This document shows positions 8,871 to 18,588 of a stretch of 41,173 nucleotides of DNA, in pieces. Position numbers and translations under genes: made by a program. Each line of letters begins with the position of its first letter. Position 1 is the first letter of the stretch. The DNA lies in contig JAKSRJ010000020.1 in assembly GCA_024403715.1 (NCBI GenBank), positions 1-41,173 of the forward strand, in the 5' to 3' direction. Under the pieces are notes generated by a model, which saw nothing but the letters and a program-made list of their open reading frames with translations, had not been told where the DNA came from and did not search any database. Source of the DNA: Saccharofermentans sp. (GTDB lineage Bacteria > Bacillota > Clostridia > Saccharofermentanales > Saccharofermentanaceae).

Positions 8871-11800
8871 ATGGCAGGAGAGTTCGTTCACCTACATTTA
8901 CATACAGAATACAGCCTTCTTGATGGTGCTATAAGAATCAAGGAACTACCAGCACGGTTGAAGGAAATGGGCATGAGTGCGTGCGCTATCACGGACCATG
9001 GCTCAATGTTTGGTTGTGTCGAATTCTATAAGGCAATGAAGGCTGAAGGATTAAAGCCAATTATTGGTTGTGAAGTTTATGTTGCTCCTGGCTCTAGATA
9101 CGATAAGAATCCAGATCCATCAAGTAAGCCATACTATCACTTGATTTTGCTAGCCAAGAATAATGTGGGCCTTCGTAATCTTAATCGCTTAGTATCTAGT
9201 GGTTGGACTGAAGGCTTTTATAGACGACCTAGAGTTGATAAGGAACTTCTAGAAAAATGGCACGACGGCCTTATTTGCATGTCAGCATGTTTGGCGGGTG
9301 AGGTCGCCACGTTAATAAAAGACGGTAATATAGATGAAGCAGAGAAAGTTGCTTTATGGTATGACAACTTATTTGGCAGAGGTAACTATTACCTAGAGAT
9401 ACAGAGTAATTTTTTAAGAGAGCAAAGTACTGTTAACGCTGGACTTATTAAACTTTCAAAGAAAACTGGAATTCCACTAGTTGCTTCTAATGACTGCCAT
9501 TATCTTAAAAAAGATGATAGTAGTGTTCATGAAGTTCTTTTGTGTATGCAGACTGGTTCAAAACTATCTGATAGCGACAGAATGCGATTTGAGACTGATG
9601 ACTTCTATGTAAGATCTGAAACCGAGATGAGAAGATTCTTCTCTGATATTCCAGAAGCAATTGAGAATACGAGTTTAATCGCTGATATGTGTCAGGCAGA
9701 ATACGATTTTGACACTATTCATCTTCCAAAATACGATGTTCCAGAAGGATTCTCAGATAATAAAGAATACCTCAAATACCTAGTATCAGAAGGACTTAAA
9801 AAGAGATTTAGTATTCAGGGTAAGGCGGCGGACGAAGAAGTTTATTTCCAAAGAGCAGACTATGAGCTCGGTGTCATTAACTCAATGGGATATACAGACT
9901 ATTACTTAATAGTTTGGGACTTTATTAACTATGCCAAGACACATGGGATTATGGTAGGACCAGGTCGTGGATCTGGTGCAGGCTCATTGGCCGCTTATGC
10001 TATCGGCATTACAGATGTAGACCCAATAAAATATACTCTTGTTTTCGAGCGTTTCTTAAATAGTGAACGTGTATCCATGCCTGACTTTGACGTAGACTTT
10101 TGCTATGAGAGACGCCAAGAAGTTATTGATTATGTAACTCGTAAATATGGTCAGGAGAGGGTTGCTCAGGTTATTACTTTCGGTACGCTTGCAGCCAAGA
10201 TTTGTATTAGAGATGTTGCTCGTGTATTAGATTTGCCTTATAACGAGACGGATAAAATTGCCAAGATGGTTCCAGATGGGCCTGGAGTAACTATTGCTAC
10301 CGCATTAGAGCTTCGTAAGGATTTAAAGGCAGAGTACGATTCTGATCCTGCTGTAAAGAAGGTTATAGATATTGCTATGAAGCTTGAAGGTATGCCAAGA
10401 CATGCCTCGACTCATGCTGCCGGAGTAATCATTTCAGGTGTCCCTATAACAGATATCGCACCTCTAGCGATTAACGATGGAAATGCTGTTGTTCAGTTTG
10501 CCAAAGCAGATATCGAGAGTGTAGGTCTTCTTAAATTCGACTTCTTAGGTCTTCGTACCCTTACAGTACTTCGTGATACTGCAGATATGGTTAAGGCCAA
10601 TTATGGAATCGATATTAATTACGACAAGATTCCGTTTGATGACCAAGGTGTCTATAAGATGATTGGTGACGGAGATACTGTTGCCATCTTCCAGTTAGAA
10701 AGCGCTGGAATGACTTCGTTCATGAAGGATTTAAAGCCAACATCTATTGAAGATGTTACAGCGGGTATTTCTTTGTATAGACCTGGACCTATGGATCAGA
10801 TTCCTAAGTATGTCCAGTGTAAGCACGATCCATCTGCGATTACTTATGATCATCCTCTTCTAGAGCCAATACTAGATGTTACTTACGGCTGTATGGTTTA
10901 CCAGGAGCAGGTAATGCAGATTGTTCGTGACCTAGCTGGATTCTCAATGGGTCAGTCCGATAATATCAGACGTGCCATGAGTAAGAAAAAGAAGTCTTTG
11001 ATGGAGAAGTACCGTCAGCTCTTTATTTACGGTGGTGTTGATGAGACAGGAAAAGAAATCGACGGTGCCATTAAGCGTGGAGTTCCAGAACAAATTGCAG
11101 ACAAGATATTTAATGAGGTTGTAGTTTTTGCTGGCTATGCCTTTAATAAGTCACATGCTGCTTGTTATGCTGTGGTTGGTTATTTTACGGCTTATATGAA
11201 ATACTACTATCCGACGGAATTCATGGCTGCGATGATGAATTCTTTCAGGACTAATATTATGGCAGCGGCTTACTACATTAATTGCTGCGAGAATATGGGT
11301 ATTAAGGTTTTACCTCCTGACATTAACAAGAGTCAGTCTAGATTCTCGACAGAGAGGTTAGATGATGGAACTATGGCTATCAGAATTGGTCTTTCTGTGC
11401 TTAAAAACGTTAGTGAAAATTCAGTGAATCTTTTGATTGAAGATAGGGAGAAGAACGGAGATTATACTTCATTTGAGAATTTTATAAGAAGATGTTCTAA
11501 GCTTGGCATCAAGCGCAATATGGTAGAGTCATTAGCGTACTCCTCTGCTCTTGATTTTACTGGCTACAACAGAGCAACAATTATTGCGACTGTTAGAACT
11601 GAACTTGATAAGCTAAGTAGTGAGAATAGTCGTCAGGTCGAAGGCCAGCTCAGCCTATTTGATATGGTTTCTCCAACAGGAAACTCAGGAGATGATTCTA
11701 TTAGAATTAATTATGTTGATGAGTATCCTGAATCGGAAAAGCTTGCCCTCGAGAAAGATACAGTTGGACTTTATATATCTGGCCATCCACTTAATCAGTA

Positions 11801-12485
11801 TAGAGATTACATAAGTGAGCTTAGTACTTTTGACATGCGAGCTTTGAAGGAGGCAGAGGATGAAGGCAAGCTTGAAAACTTAAACGATGATACTGAAGTA
11901 GTTATGTGTGCTGTAGTAGTTTCTAAGAAGATTCGTACTACACGTTCAAAAACTACTATGTGTCAGCTTTTGGCTGAGGACATGTATGGCCAATTCGAGG
12001 CAGTTATTTTTGGTAAGTCTATGGATACCTATGCTTCTGTAATAGATAAGGACAGTCCTTATGTTATTGTAGGTAAGAGAAGAGTTCGAGGCGAAGAATC
12101 GTTTTCATTAACTGTAGATGCAGTTTTTCCAATGCCGAATAACGATATCGAGCTTAATAATGTGCTGAGTAACTGGCTTGTGCGTAAGGCAGTTAATCCT
12201 AATCAGGGATATCAGCGCCAAGTATCTGCGCCAAAGCCTCAATACAATCAGCAGGCTAATACTATAAATAAGCTTGCTATTAGATTTAATGGTGACCCAT
12301 TTGGTGAAGGATATCAGCGTCTTTTGCACTTTTTGGTGTATTTTCATGGCACAACTCCCGTCGAAATGCACTTTGCTAACGGTAGTAAGCAGCTTCTAGA
12401 TGAGGTTTGTTATGTAGATTGTTCGCCAGAAGTAGTTGAAAAACTTAAAGAATTAGTCGGACAAAACAATATTAGTTTTATATAA
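8871..12485 (+). CDS. dnaE: DNA polymerase III subunit alpha, DnaE type
   Basis: This 1204-residue replicative polymerase subunit begins with a PHP domain (HLHTEYSLLDGAI, ITDHGSMFG). The palm contains GRGSGAGSLAAYAIGI and the catalytic PDFDVDF near residues 404-410. Fingers, a helix-hairpin-helix region and a C-terminal OB fold (about 1000-1085) follow. It lacks the Gram-positive PolC exonuclease arrangement, so this is the DnaE form; a PolC is expected elsewhere in a Firmicute. AAGGG lies about 9 bases upstream of the ATG, and the gene is one base from uvrB, so the two are co-transcribed. The dnaE-pfkA order is common in Clostridia and Bacilli. Confidence 0.97.
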   Translation: MAGEFVHLHLHTEYSLLDGAIRIKELPARLKEMGMSACAITDHGSMFGCVEFYKAMKAEGLKPIIGCEVYVAPGSRYDKNPDPSSKPYYHLILLAKNNVGLRNLNRLVSSGWTEGFYRRPRVDKELLEKWHDGLICMSACLAGEVATLIKDGNIDEAEKVALWYDNLFGRGNYYLEIQSNFLREQSTVNAGLIKLSKKTGIPLVASNDCHYLKKDDSSVHEVLLCMQTGSKLSDSDRMRFETDDFYVRSETEMRRFFSDIPEAIENTSLIADMCQAEYDFDTIHLPKYDVPEGFSDNKEYLKYLVSEGLKKRFSIQGKAADEEVYFQRADYELGVINSMGYTDYYLIVWDFINYAKTHGIMVGPGRGSGAGSLAAYAIGITDVDPIKYTLVFERFLNSERVSMPDFDVDFCYERRQEVIDYVTRKYGQERVAQVITFGTLAAKICIRDVARVLDLPYNETDKIAKMVPDGPGVTIATALELRKDLKAEYDSDPAVKKVIDIAMKLEGMPRHASTHAAGVIISGVPITDIAPLAINDGNAVVQFAKADIESVGLLKFDFLGLRTLTVLRDTADMVKANYGIDINYDKIPFDDQGVYKMIGDGDTVAIFQLESAGMTSFMKDLKPTSIEDVTAGISLYRPGPMDQIPKYVQCKHDPSAITYDHPLLEPILDVTYGCMVYQEQVMQIVRDLAGFSMGQSDNIRRAMSKKKKSLMEKYRQLFIYGGVDETGKEIDGAIKRGVPEQIADKIFNEVVVFAGYAFNKSHAACYAVVGYFTAYMKYYYPTEFMAAMMNSFRTNIMAAAYYINCCENMGIKVLPPDINKSQSRFSTERLDDGTMAIRIGLSVLKNVSENSVNLLIEDREKNGDYTSFENFIRRCSKLGIKRNMVESLAYSSALDFTGYNRATIIATVRTELDKLSSENSRQVEGQLSLFDMVSPTGNSGDDSIRINYVDEYPESEKLALEKDTVGLYISGHPLNQYRDYISELSTFDMRALKEAEDEGKLENLNDDTEVVMCAVVVSKKIRTTRSKTTMCQLLAEDMYGQFEAVIFGKSMDTYASVIDKDSPYVIVGKRRVRGEESFSLTVDAVFPMPNNDIELNNVLSNWLVRKAVNPNQGYQRQVSAPKPQYNQQANTINKLAIRFNGDPFGEGYQRLLHFLVYFHGTTPVEMHFANGSKQLLDEVCYVDCSPEVVEKLKELVGQNNISFI

Positions 12486-12530
12486 AGATAGTGTATAATC
12501 AACGCGATTAATATTTTCCCTTATAGGAGG
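12472..12530 (+). promoter_or_regulatory. Promoter and ribosome site of pfkA
   Basis: A perfect TATAAT lies at 12494-12499 with a weak TTAGTT (12472-12477) 16 bases upstream, inside the end of dnaE. A consensus AGGAGG at 12525-12530 stands 8 bases before the ATG. Strong translation of pfkA apart from dnaE is expected. Confidence 0.6.
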
Positions 12531-12538
12531 AAACGACT

Positions 12539-13591
12539 ATGCATATTGAATACGATGATAATAATGTTCCTGATATTAGCTCTTTGGTAGCTAAGAATTA
12601 TGACAATGTTAATCCAGACGAAGTTGCTCCAGTAAAAAGAATTGGTGTTTTGACTTCTGGTGGTGACGCTCCTGGTATGAACGCTACTATTAGAGCTGTT
12701 GTAAGAGCTGGTATTAATTCTGGTCTTGAGGTTTATGGTGTAACAAGAGGTTACCATGGTTTATGGAAGGGTGAGATTTCACCTATCGGTATGAGAGATG
12801 TATCTGATACATTGCAGCGTGGTGGTACATTCCTTATGACTGCTAGATCTAAGACTTTCGAGGAGCCAGCAGGAACTGTTAAGGCAGCAAAGATGATGGA
12901 AGTATATGGTCTCGATGCTTTGGTAGTATCTGGTGGTGATGGTTCCTTTAAGGGGGCTAGAGCTCTCGCTAGACTTGGCGTTCCAGTAATTGGTATTCCT
13001 GGAACAATCGATAATGATATCGGATGCACAGAGTATACAATCGGTTACGACACATCCATGAATACTGCAATGGAAGCTATCGATAAGCTTCGTGATACAG
13101 CTTCCTCACATGAGCGTTGCTCTGTTATTGAGGTTATGGGTAGAAGAGCAGGTTACATCGCTCTTAATGTAGGTATTGCTACAGGTGCTGAGGTTATCCT
13201 CATTCCTGAGGTTCCATTCGATTTTGATAAGGACGTTCTCCGTGTAATTCTCGATGGCCGTAATAAGGGTAAGAGACATTACATTGTTATTGTTGCTGAG
13301 GGTGCCGGTGATGCTACAGATATCGCTACAAGAATTGAAGCAGCTACTGGTATCGAGTCCAGACCTACAATTCTTGGACATCTCCAGAGAGGCGGTTCCC
13401 CAACTCTTCGCGACAGAACAACAGCAAGCCTTATGGGTGTTCACGCTATCGATTGCTTGCTTAACAAGAAGTACAACAGAATTATTGTAGAGAAGGCAGG
13501 TAAGATTACTGATATCGATATCGAGGAAGGTCTTGCAATTAAGAAGACTATCCCAGAGATTGAGATCACTAATGCAAATCGTCTCTCCTAA
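12539..13591 (+). CDS. pfkA: ATP-dependent 6-phosphofructokinase
   Basis: It phosphorylates fructose 6-phosphate to the 1,6-bisphosphate, the committed step of glycolysis. The protein has 350 residues, about 30 more than typical PfkA, because of an acidic N-terminal extension before KRIGVLTSGGDAPGMN. SGGDGSFKGA (GGD at 132-134) carries glycine where PPi-dependent enzymes have aspartate, and PGTIDNDI (about 154) has glycine rather than lysine after proline. Both indicate ATP use. MGRRAGYIAL and the substrate-binding LGHLQRGGSP are present. Codon use is biased (many ATC, CTC, GTT), which suggests high expression. Confidence 0.96.
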   Translation: MHIEYDDNNVPDISSLVAKNYDNVNPDEVAPVKRIGVLTSGGDAPGMNATIRAVVRAGINSGLEVYGVTRGYHGLWKGEISPIGMRDVSDTLQRGGTFLMTARSKTFEEPAGTVKAAKMMEVYGLDALVVSGGDGSFKGARALARLGVPVIGIPGTIDNDIGCTEYTIGYDTSMNTAMEAIDKLRDTASSHERCSVIEVMGRRAGYIALNVGIATGAEVILIPEVPFDFDKDVLRVILDGRNKGKRHYIVIVAEGAGDATDIATRIEAATGIESRPTILGHLQRGGSPTLRDRTTASLMGVHAIDCLLNKKYNRIIVEKAGKITDIDIEEGLAIKKTIPEIEITNANRLS

Positions 13592-13601
13592 TTGAAGGGT
13601 A

Positions 13602-16064
13602 ATGTATAAATACACAACATTCGAAGAAGAAGCAGAGAAAAGGAAAATTAAGGGCAGAGTTCTAGATGTCCTTGAATTCAATAAGGTAAAAGAAAGACTA
13701 GTAAGCTTAACGAAGACTTCTTATGGTCATGAACTAGCTTTGAAGGCTTTCCCAACAACTGATCCGGATGTAGTAAAGGAAAGCCTCGAGGATACCTATG
13801 AGGCTTTCGTTTATGTTAATAAGTATGGAAGTCTACCTATTGGCACTTTCCCTCCTGTACTTGAATCAATTAGATATATTAAAGCTGGTGGTACGCTTGA
13901 TATGCGTGCCTTACTTGATGTTGCTGTTTTTCTTCAAAGTGCGGCTGATTTAAAAAAGATTATTTCTGGTGAGCACCAGGATATGGCAGATACCAATCTT
14001 TTTATGTCCGTAGCGGCTTTGGAAACTGAAGATAGACTTCGCGATGAGATTAAAGCTTGCATTTTAAATGAAAACGAGATGAATGATCGTGCGAGTGCAG
14101 AGCTTTATTCCATCAGACGCGAGATTAAGGATGTTGTTCGCTCCATAAGAGTTATTCTCGACAGAATTATTCGTAACAGTGAAGATATCCTGCAGGAATC
14201 AATTATCACTATTAGAGATGGCAGATACTGTGTTCCTGTTAAGTCTGAGGCCAGATCTAAGCTTCCTGGTATCATTCACGATACATCATCTACAGGTCAG
14301 ACTGTATTTATTGAGCCGATGGGCGTTGTTGATGCCAACAACAAGATTCGTGAGTTAGCTTCTCTTGAGGAAGCTGAGATAGAGAGAATTCTAGAGAGCC
14401 TAACAGCTAGAGTAGGTAAATCATCTGAAGTTTTGACTGCAGATGTTGAGCTTGTAGCTCAGATCGACTTTAATTCTGCTAAGGCTGAACTCGCGATTTT
14501 GATGGATGCCATTAAGCCAGTTATTAACACTGATGGCCATATTCGTTTGCATCGCGCTCGTCATCCTCTTATCGAGAAGGAAAGAGTTGTTCCAATAGAT
14601 ATTGAAAATGGTGATAAGTACGATACTTTGGTAATTACAGGTCCTAACACAGGTGGTAAGACTGTTTCTTTGAAGACTTGTGGTCTTATGACATTGATGA
14701 CAATGGCAGGCCTTATGATACCTTGTAGCAGTGGTACTGAGGTTTCTGTTTACGATAGGGTTTTGGCTGATATCGGTGATGAGCAAAGTATTGAGCAGAG
14801 CCTTTCGACGTTCTCTGCGCATATCTCAAATATCGTTTTTATTCTGAAGTATATTCGAGGCAAGTCTTTGGTTCTTCTTGATGAGCTCGGTTCAGGTACT
14901 GATCCTGCTGAGGGCGCAGCTTTGGCTGTTGCTGTGCTTGATAGCTTGAAGGCAAAAGGCTGTGTTACTATGGCTACAACTCACTATCGTGAACTTAAGG
15001 AATATGCTGTATCTACCGAGGGTGTAATGAATGCATCTTGTGAGTTCGATACGGATACTTTGAGCCCAACTTATAGACTTATTACAGGAACATCTGGCAC
15101 GAGTAACGCTTTCGTTATTTCTAAAAAGCTTGGTATGCCAGCTCACATTATTGATGATGCTAAGTCACGTATGTCAGATGATGATTTAAAACTCGAGAAG
15201 CTTTTATCTGAGGCTGAGTTAGATCGTAAGAAGGCAGGTCAGCTCGAAAAGGAAAACGAGCAACTTAACTTAGAACTTAAAGCCAAGGTTTTGGAATTAG
15301 AGGAGGAGCGTAAGGCTCTCAAAGCATCTAAAACTAAAATCTTGAACGATTCTAGAGCTAAGGAAAAGGAGATGCTCGAGGAAAAGCAGGAAGAGCTCGA
15401 TGAGATTATTCGTCAGGTTAAGCGCAAGGCTAAGCGTAACTACGATGAGGATGCCAAGGCAGAACTAGATAAGATTAGAAGAAGACTTCGTGCTGGTGTT
15501 AAGGACTTATCAGATAGCGGCGAAGACGAGAATATCTTAGCTAATGTTACTATGCCAGGAGAAGCGCCTAAGGAAGTAAAAGAAGGCGAGAAGTATTTTG
15601 TTCCTCATATGGGAATTACAGGAGTAGCTTTAGATTCTGCAACTAAGAAGAATGCTAAGATTCGTGTTCGTAATGGTAGCATGACGTATACAGTTACGGT
15701 TAATCAGCTTCGTATGCCAACGCAAGCTCAGCTTGAGAAACCAAAGGAAGATACCAAGAATAAGTACGCTGCTTCAAATGTTAGTTCTGCATCTCAGATT
15801 AAGGTTAATAAGGCGCAGACTGTTATGACTGAAATTCTGCTTTTGGGTAAGACTGTACTTGAGGCTGAGACTGCTCTTGATAAATATATCGATGATTGCC
15901 AGCTTGCAGGCCTTAAGACAATTCGAATTGTTCATGGTAAGGGTACAGGTGCTTTAAGAGCGGCTGTTGATAGTAAACTGTCATATGATTCAAGAATTAA
16001 GAACTACCGCCTAGGTGACCCAAGCGAAGGTGGAGATGGCGTTACTATCGCTAGTTTGTATTAA
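13602..16064 (+). CDS. mutS2: Endonuclease MutS2 / RqcU-type MutS homologue
   Basis: This 820-residue MutS2-family ATPase has Walker A TGPNTGGKT near residue 346, Walker B/D-loop LVLLDELGSGTDPAEG, a long charged coiled coil (about 525-640) and a C-terminal Smr domain with HGKGTGALR. In Bacillus, MutS2 acts on collided ribosomes and has been linked to suppressing recombination. It lacks the MutS mismatch-binding domain. The Smr LDLRG element is altered to LLLGKT, which may affect nuclease activity. The nearest Shine-Dalgarno (GAAGGG, 13594-13599) is only 2 bases from the ATG, an odd spacing. No better in-frame ATG is present, so coupling to pfkA 10 bases upstream is likely. Confidence 0.95.
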   Translation: MYKYTTFEEEAEKRKIKGRVLDVLEFNKVKERLVSLTKTSYGHELALKAFPTTDPDVVKESLEDTYEAFVYVNKYGSLPIGTFPPVLESIRYIKAGGTLDMRALLDVAVFLQSAADLKKIISGEHQDMADTNLFMSVAALETEDRLRDEIKACILNENEMNDRASAELYSIRREIKDVVRSIRVILDRIIRNSEDILQESIITIRDGRYCVPVKSEARSKLPGIIHDTSSTGQTVFIEPMGVVDANNKIRELASLEEAEIERILESLTARVGKSSEVLTADVELVAQIDFNSAKAELAILMDAIKPVINTDGHIRLHRARHPLIEKERVVPIDIENGDKYDTLVITGPNTGGKTVSLKTCGLMTLMTMAGLMIPCSSGTEVSVYDRVLADIGDEQSIEQSLSTFSAHISNIVFILKYIRGKSLVLLDELGSGTDPAEGAALAVAVLDSLKAKGCVTMATTHYRELKEYAVSTEGVMNASCEFDTDTLSPTYRLITGTSGTSNAFVISKKLGMPAHIIDDAKSRMSDDDLKLEKLLSEAELDRKKAGQLEKENEQLNLELKAKVLELEEERKALKASKTKILNDSRAKEKEMLEEKQEELDEIIRQVKRKAKRNYDEDAKAELDKIRRRLRAGVKDLSDSGEDENILANVTMPGEAPKEVKEGEKYFVPHMGITGVALDSATKKNAKIRVRNGSMTYTVTVNQLRMPTQAQLEKPKEDTKNKYAASNVSSASQIKVNKAQTVMTEILLLGKTVLEAETALDKYIDDCQLAGLKTIRIVHGKGTGALRAAVDSKLSYDSRIKNYRLGDPSEGGDGVTIASLY

Positions 16065-16076
16065 TGGAGTAAAGAT

Positions 16077-16754
16077 ATGGAAGATAAGAGACTTAAGATT
16101 GTAATTGGTGCATATGGTAGTGGTAAATCTGAGGTGTCAGTTAATCTTGCATTAAGCCTGAAGAGAGAAAATCCTTCAGCTAAGGTCTTGATGGCTGACC
16201 TCGATATTGTTAATCCATTTTATCGTTCTGCTGATGCAGCCAAATTATTAGAAGAAAATGATATAAGATTAATTTCACCTATGTATGCTAATTCCAATAT
16301 TGATGCTCCTGTATTAAGCGGCGAAGTTAATGTCATTTTTGATGATGAATCTTATAGCGGAGTATATGATATTGGCGGCGAGGACATGGGTGCTACTATC
16401 CTTGGTTCAATGAGAACAAAACTCGAACTGATAGATGCCGATTTGTTAATGGCAGTTAATGTGCGTCGCCCTTTTACTTCTACAGTTGATGAGATAATCA
16501 TTATGGCTAGTGAACTTCAGGCTGCAGCTAAGATGAAGATTACAGGCTTTATTAATAATTCCAATTTACTAGGTGAGACTACTCTTGAAGATCTTAAAAA
16601 AGGAGAAGAAATCCTTAAGGAAGTATCTAGCAGAACTGGTATTCCAGTTGTTTTAACTACTGTTATGGATGGGGTATTAACAGAAGAAGAGTTAATGCAG
16701 TTAGATGCTTCAGAAGTAATGATTATGGATAAGACGATTAAATATGCGTATTGA
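16077..16754 (+). CDS. P-loop ATPase of the CobQ/MinD/ParA type
   Basis: This 225-residue protein begins KIVIGAYGSGKSEVSVNLAL, a P-loop with the layout of the CobQ/MinD/ParA group. ADLDIVNPFYRS (about 41-52) and VYDIGGEDMGA (about 99-109) supply the switch and Walker B-like parts, and VNVRRPFTSTVDEI follows. I recall this family as an uncharacterised clostridial ATP-binding protein; no function can be assigned. GGAG stands 7 bases before the ATG. The end overlaps the next gene by 11 bases, so it is probably made together with the membrane protein that follows. That suggests a membrane-linked ATPase pair, but this is inference. Confidence 0.75.
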   Translation: MEDKRLKIVIGAYGSGKSEVSVNLALSLKRENPSAKVLMADLDIVNPFYRSADAAKLLEENDIRLISPMYANSNIDAPVLSGEVNVIFDDESYSGVYDIGGEDMGATILGSMRTKLELIDADLLMAVNVRRPFTSTVDEIIIMASELQAAAKMKITGFINNSNLLGETTLEDLKKGEEILKEVSSRTGIPVVLTTVMDGVLTEEELMQLDASEVMIMDKTIKYAY

Positions 16755-18588
16755 TAAGAAGAATAGAAAAAGTTTTAAGAGAGCAGCTATAGCAAATATA
16801 AAAAAGCACTATTGGCTCTTTGTCTTAATGTGCTTTTTGGGTGTTATGATTGGCGCAGAGTTTTCAACTACAGACTATCTAGCGTCAGCTAGAACAGGCG
16901 CATTTTCCAAGTTTGTCAATCAGGATGCACAGATTGAAGCAATCGAAGATGAGATAGTTAAATCACGTGAGGAAAACTTTGATAATTCTGTATTCATGCA
17001 ATCAGTTTATGAAGGTATTTTGAATCGTGAGTATGAGAATGAGAATCTTAACTTGATGTTCTCTAGATCTAAGGGAACCCTTAATGCAGTTATAGATTAT
17101 GTTACTTCGGGAACTATAGTATCCAATATCTCATCTATAGTGCTTATACTTGTAGGCACGCCTTCTGCTGCTAATATTGTTATGACCGTTCTCACGGTTT
17201 TGGTTACTGGTGGATTCTGGCTATTTGTAGCTAATCTTTATAAATCAGTTGTACGTAGAATAACCTTAGAGGGAAGAATTTATAATAAGATTCCTTTTGG
17301 TAGATTTTTGTACTTTATTAAGGTTAAAAAATGGACTAATACGGCACTTGGAATGGCGCTATATTCCATCTGTATTTATGCTTCTCTAGCAACAGTAATT
17401 GGATATCCTATTGTTTATTACGGATTAATCCTTATGCCTTATATCATCGCTGAAAATCCAGATATTAAGCCGATAGACGCTTTAAAGCTTTCTTGGAAGA
17501 TGATGAAGGGAAATAAGTTCAATGCCTTTAAGATTTCTGTGTCTCTTCTTGGTTGGAATATCCTTGGAGTATTGACTGTAGGTCTTCTTAATATCTTTTT
17601 CCTTAATCCATATAGAATCACTATTTATTCAGAAGTATATTCCGCATTAAGAGCAGATTACCTCAATAACAATCCTTCTGATGAAATGCTACTTAATGAT
17701 AAGTTCTTATTTGCAAAGCCGGATCTTCAGGCTCTTAAGATGGCTTATCATGAAGTTGATATTGCCTTAGCTGCTCCTGAGTACAAGCTTCAGGGATTAA
17801 CTGGTGCTAAGAAGTTCTTTGCAAATAATTTTGGTGTAGTTTTATGGAATACTCCAGATGAACTTGCTTATGAGGATAATCAGGCAAAAAGACAGAGCAC
17901 AATGAATCTTAAGGATGAGATGGAGGGGTTAAGTTATCCGTCAAGACTAGGTCCAATCTCAGAATCTCGTCATAGAAGAATCCTTTCTTCGATTCATTAC
18001 ATGAGACATTATTCTCTTTTGTCACTGATTTCTATGTTCTTCATTTATTCAGCTTTTGGATGGACATGGGAGGTTTTCTACTATTACATTCTTCAGGGTC
18101 ACTTCATTAATCGAGGTGTTTTGCATGGCCCATGGCTTCCAATATATGGTGTAGGTGGAGTATTAATCTTAGCTTGTCTTTTTAAGCTGCGTAAGAATCC
18201 TGGAAAGCACTTTATTGGAACAGTAGTTCTGTGTGGTGCATTAGAATACTTTGGAAGTGTAATTCTAGAGTTATTATTTGACGCTAAGTGGTGGGATTAC
18301 AGTGGATTCTTCCTTAACCTTCATGGAAGAATTTGCGCTGAAGGCTTGTTGGTATTTGGTATCGCGGGTCTCGCATTTATATATGTCCTCTCACCAATAT
18401 TAGACGATTTGATTCGTAAAATTAATCCTAAAAAATTGCTCCCTATTGCAATAATTCTTTCTGTGATTTTTGTAGGCGACTTGATTTACTCTCGCATGGT
18501 TCCTAATACTGGTGACGGCATCACTGATGGATTTGCTGGTGGAGAAAGAATAGAAGAAGTAATTGAAACAAATGGAGATATAGAATGA
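16744..18588 (+). CDS. DUF975-like and CmpB-like (ABC transporter type IV) membrane protein
   Basis: This is a 614-residue membrane protein in two halves. Residues 1-300 look like a DUF975 membrane protein (RKSFKRAAIANIKKHYW at the start, several hydrophobic helices). A soluble linker follows at about 305-415. Residues 420-580 match the putative ABC transporter type IV family (PF06541, CmpB), with FGWTWEVFYY, RGVLHGPWLPIYGVGG and WWDYSGFFLNLHGRICAEG. The tail is acidic. The two families usually occur as separate proteins, so this looks like a fusion. Transport activity is unproven: there is no nucleotide-binding domain, although the upstream P-loop protein overlaps it by 11 bases. Confidence 0.75.
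   Translation: MRIDKKNRKSFKRAAIANIKKHYWLFVLMCFLGVMIGAEFSTTDYLASARTGAFSKFVNQDAQIEAIEDEIVKSREENFDNSVFMQSVYEGILNREYENENLNLMFSRSKGTLNAVIDYVTSGTIVSNISSIVLILVGTPSAANIVMTVLTVLVTGGFWLFVANLYKSVVRRITLEGRIYNKIPFGRFLYFIKVKKWTNTALGMALYSICIYASLATVIGYPIVYYGLILMPYIIAENPDIKPIDALKLSWKMMKGNKFNAFKISVSLLGWNILGVLTVGLLNIFFLNPYRITIYSEVYSALRADYLNNNPSDEMLLNDKFLFAKPDLQALKMAYHEVDIALAAPEYKLQGLTGAKKFFANNFGVVLWNTPDELAYEDNQAKRQSTMNLKDEMEGLSYPSRLGPISESRHRRILSSIHYMRHYSLLSLISMFFIYSAFGWTWEVFYYYILQGHFINRGVLHGPWLPIYGVGGVLILACLFKLRKNPGKHFIGTVVLCGALEYFGSVILELLFDAKWWDYSGFFLNLHGRICAEGLLVFGIAGLAFIYVLSPILDDLIRKINPKKLLPIAIILSVIFVGDLIYSRMVPNTGDGITDGFAGGERIEEVIETNGDIE

Noticed and set aside
13106..13681. 191-codon minus-strand frame across the pfkA/mutS2 junction
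   Set aside because: It is antisense to two well-supported genes and has no motif.
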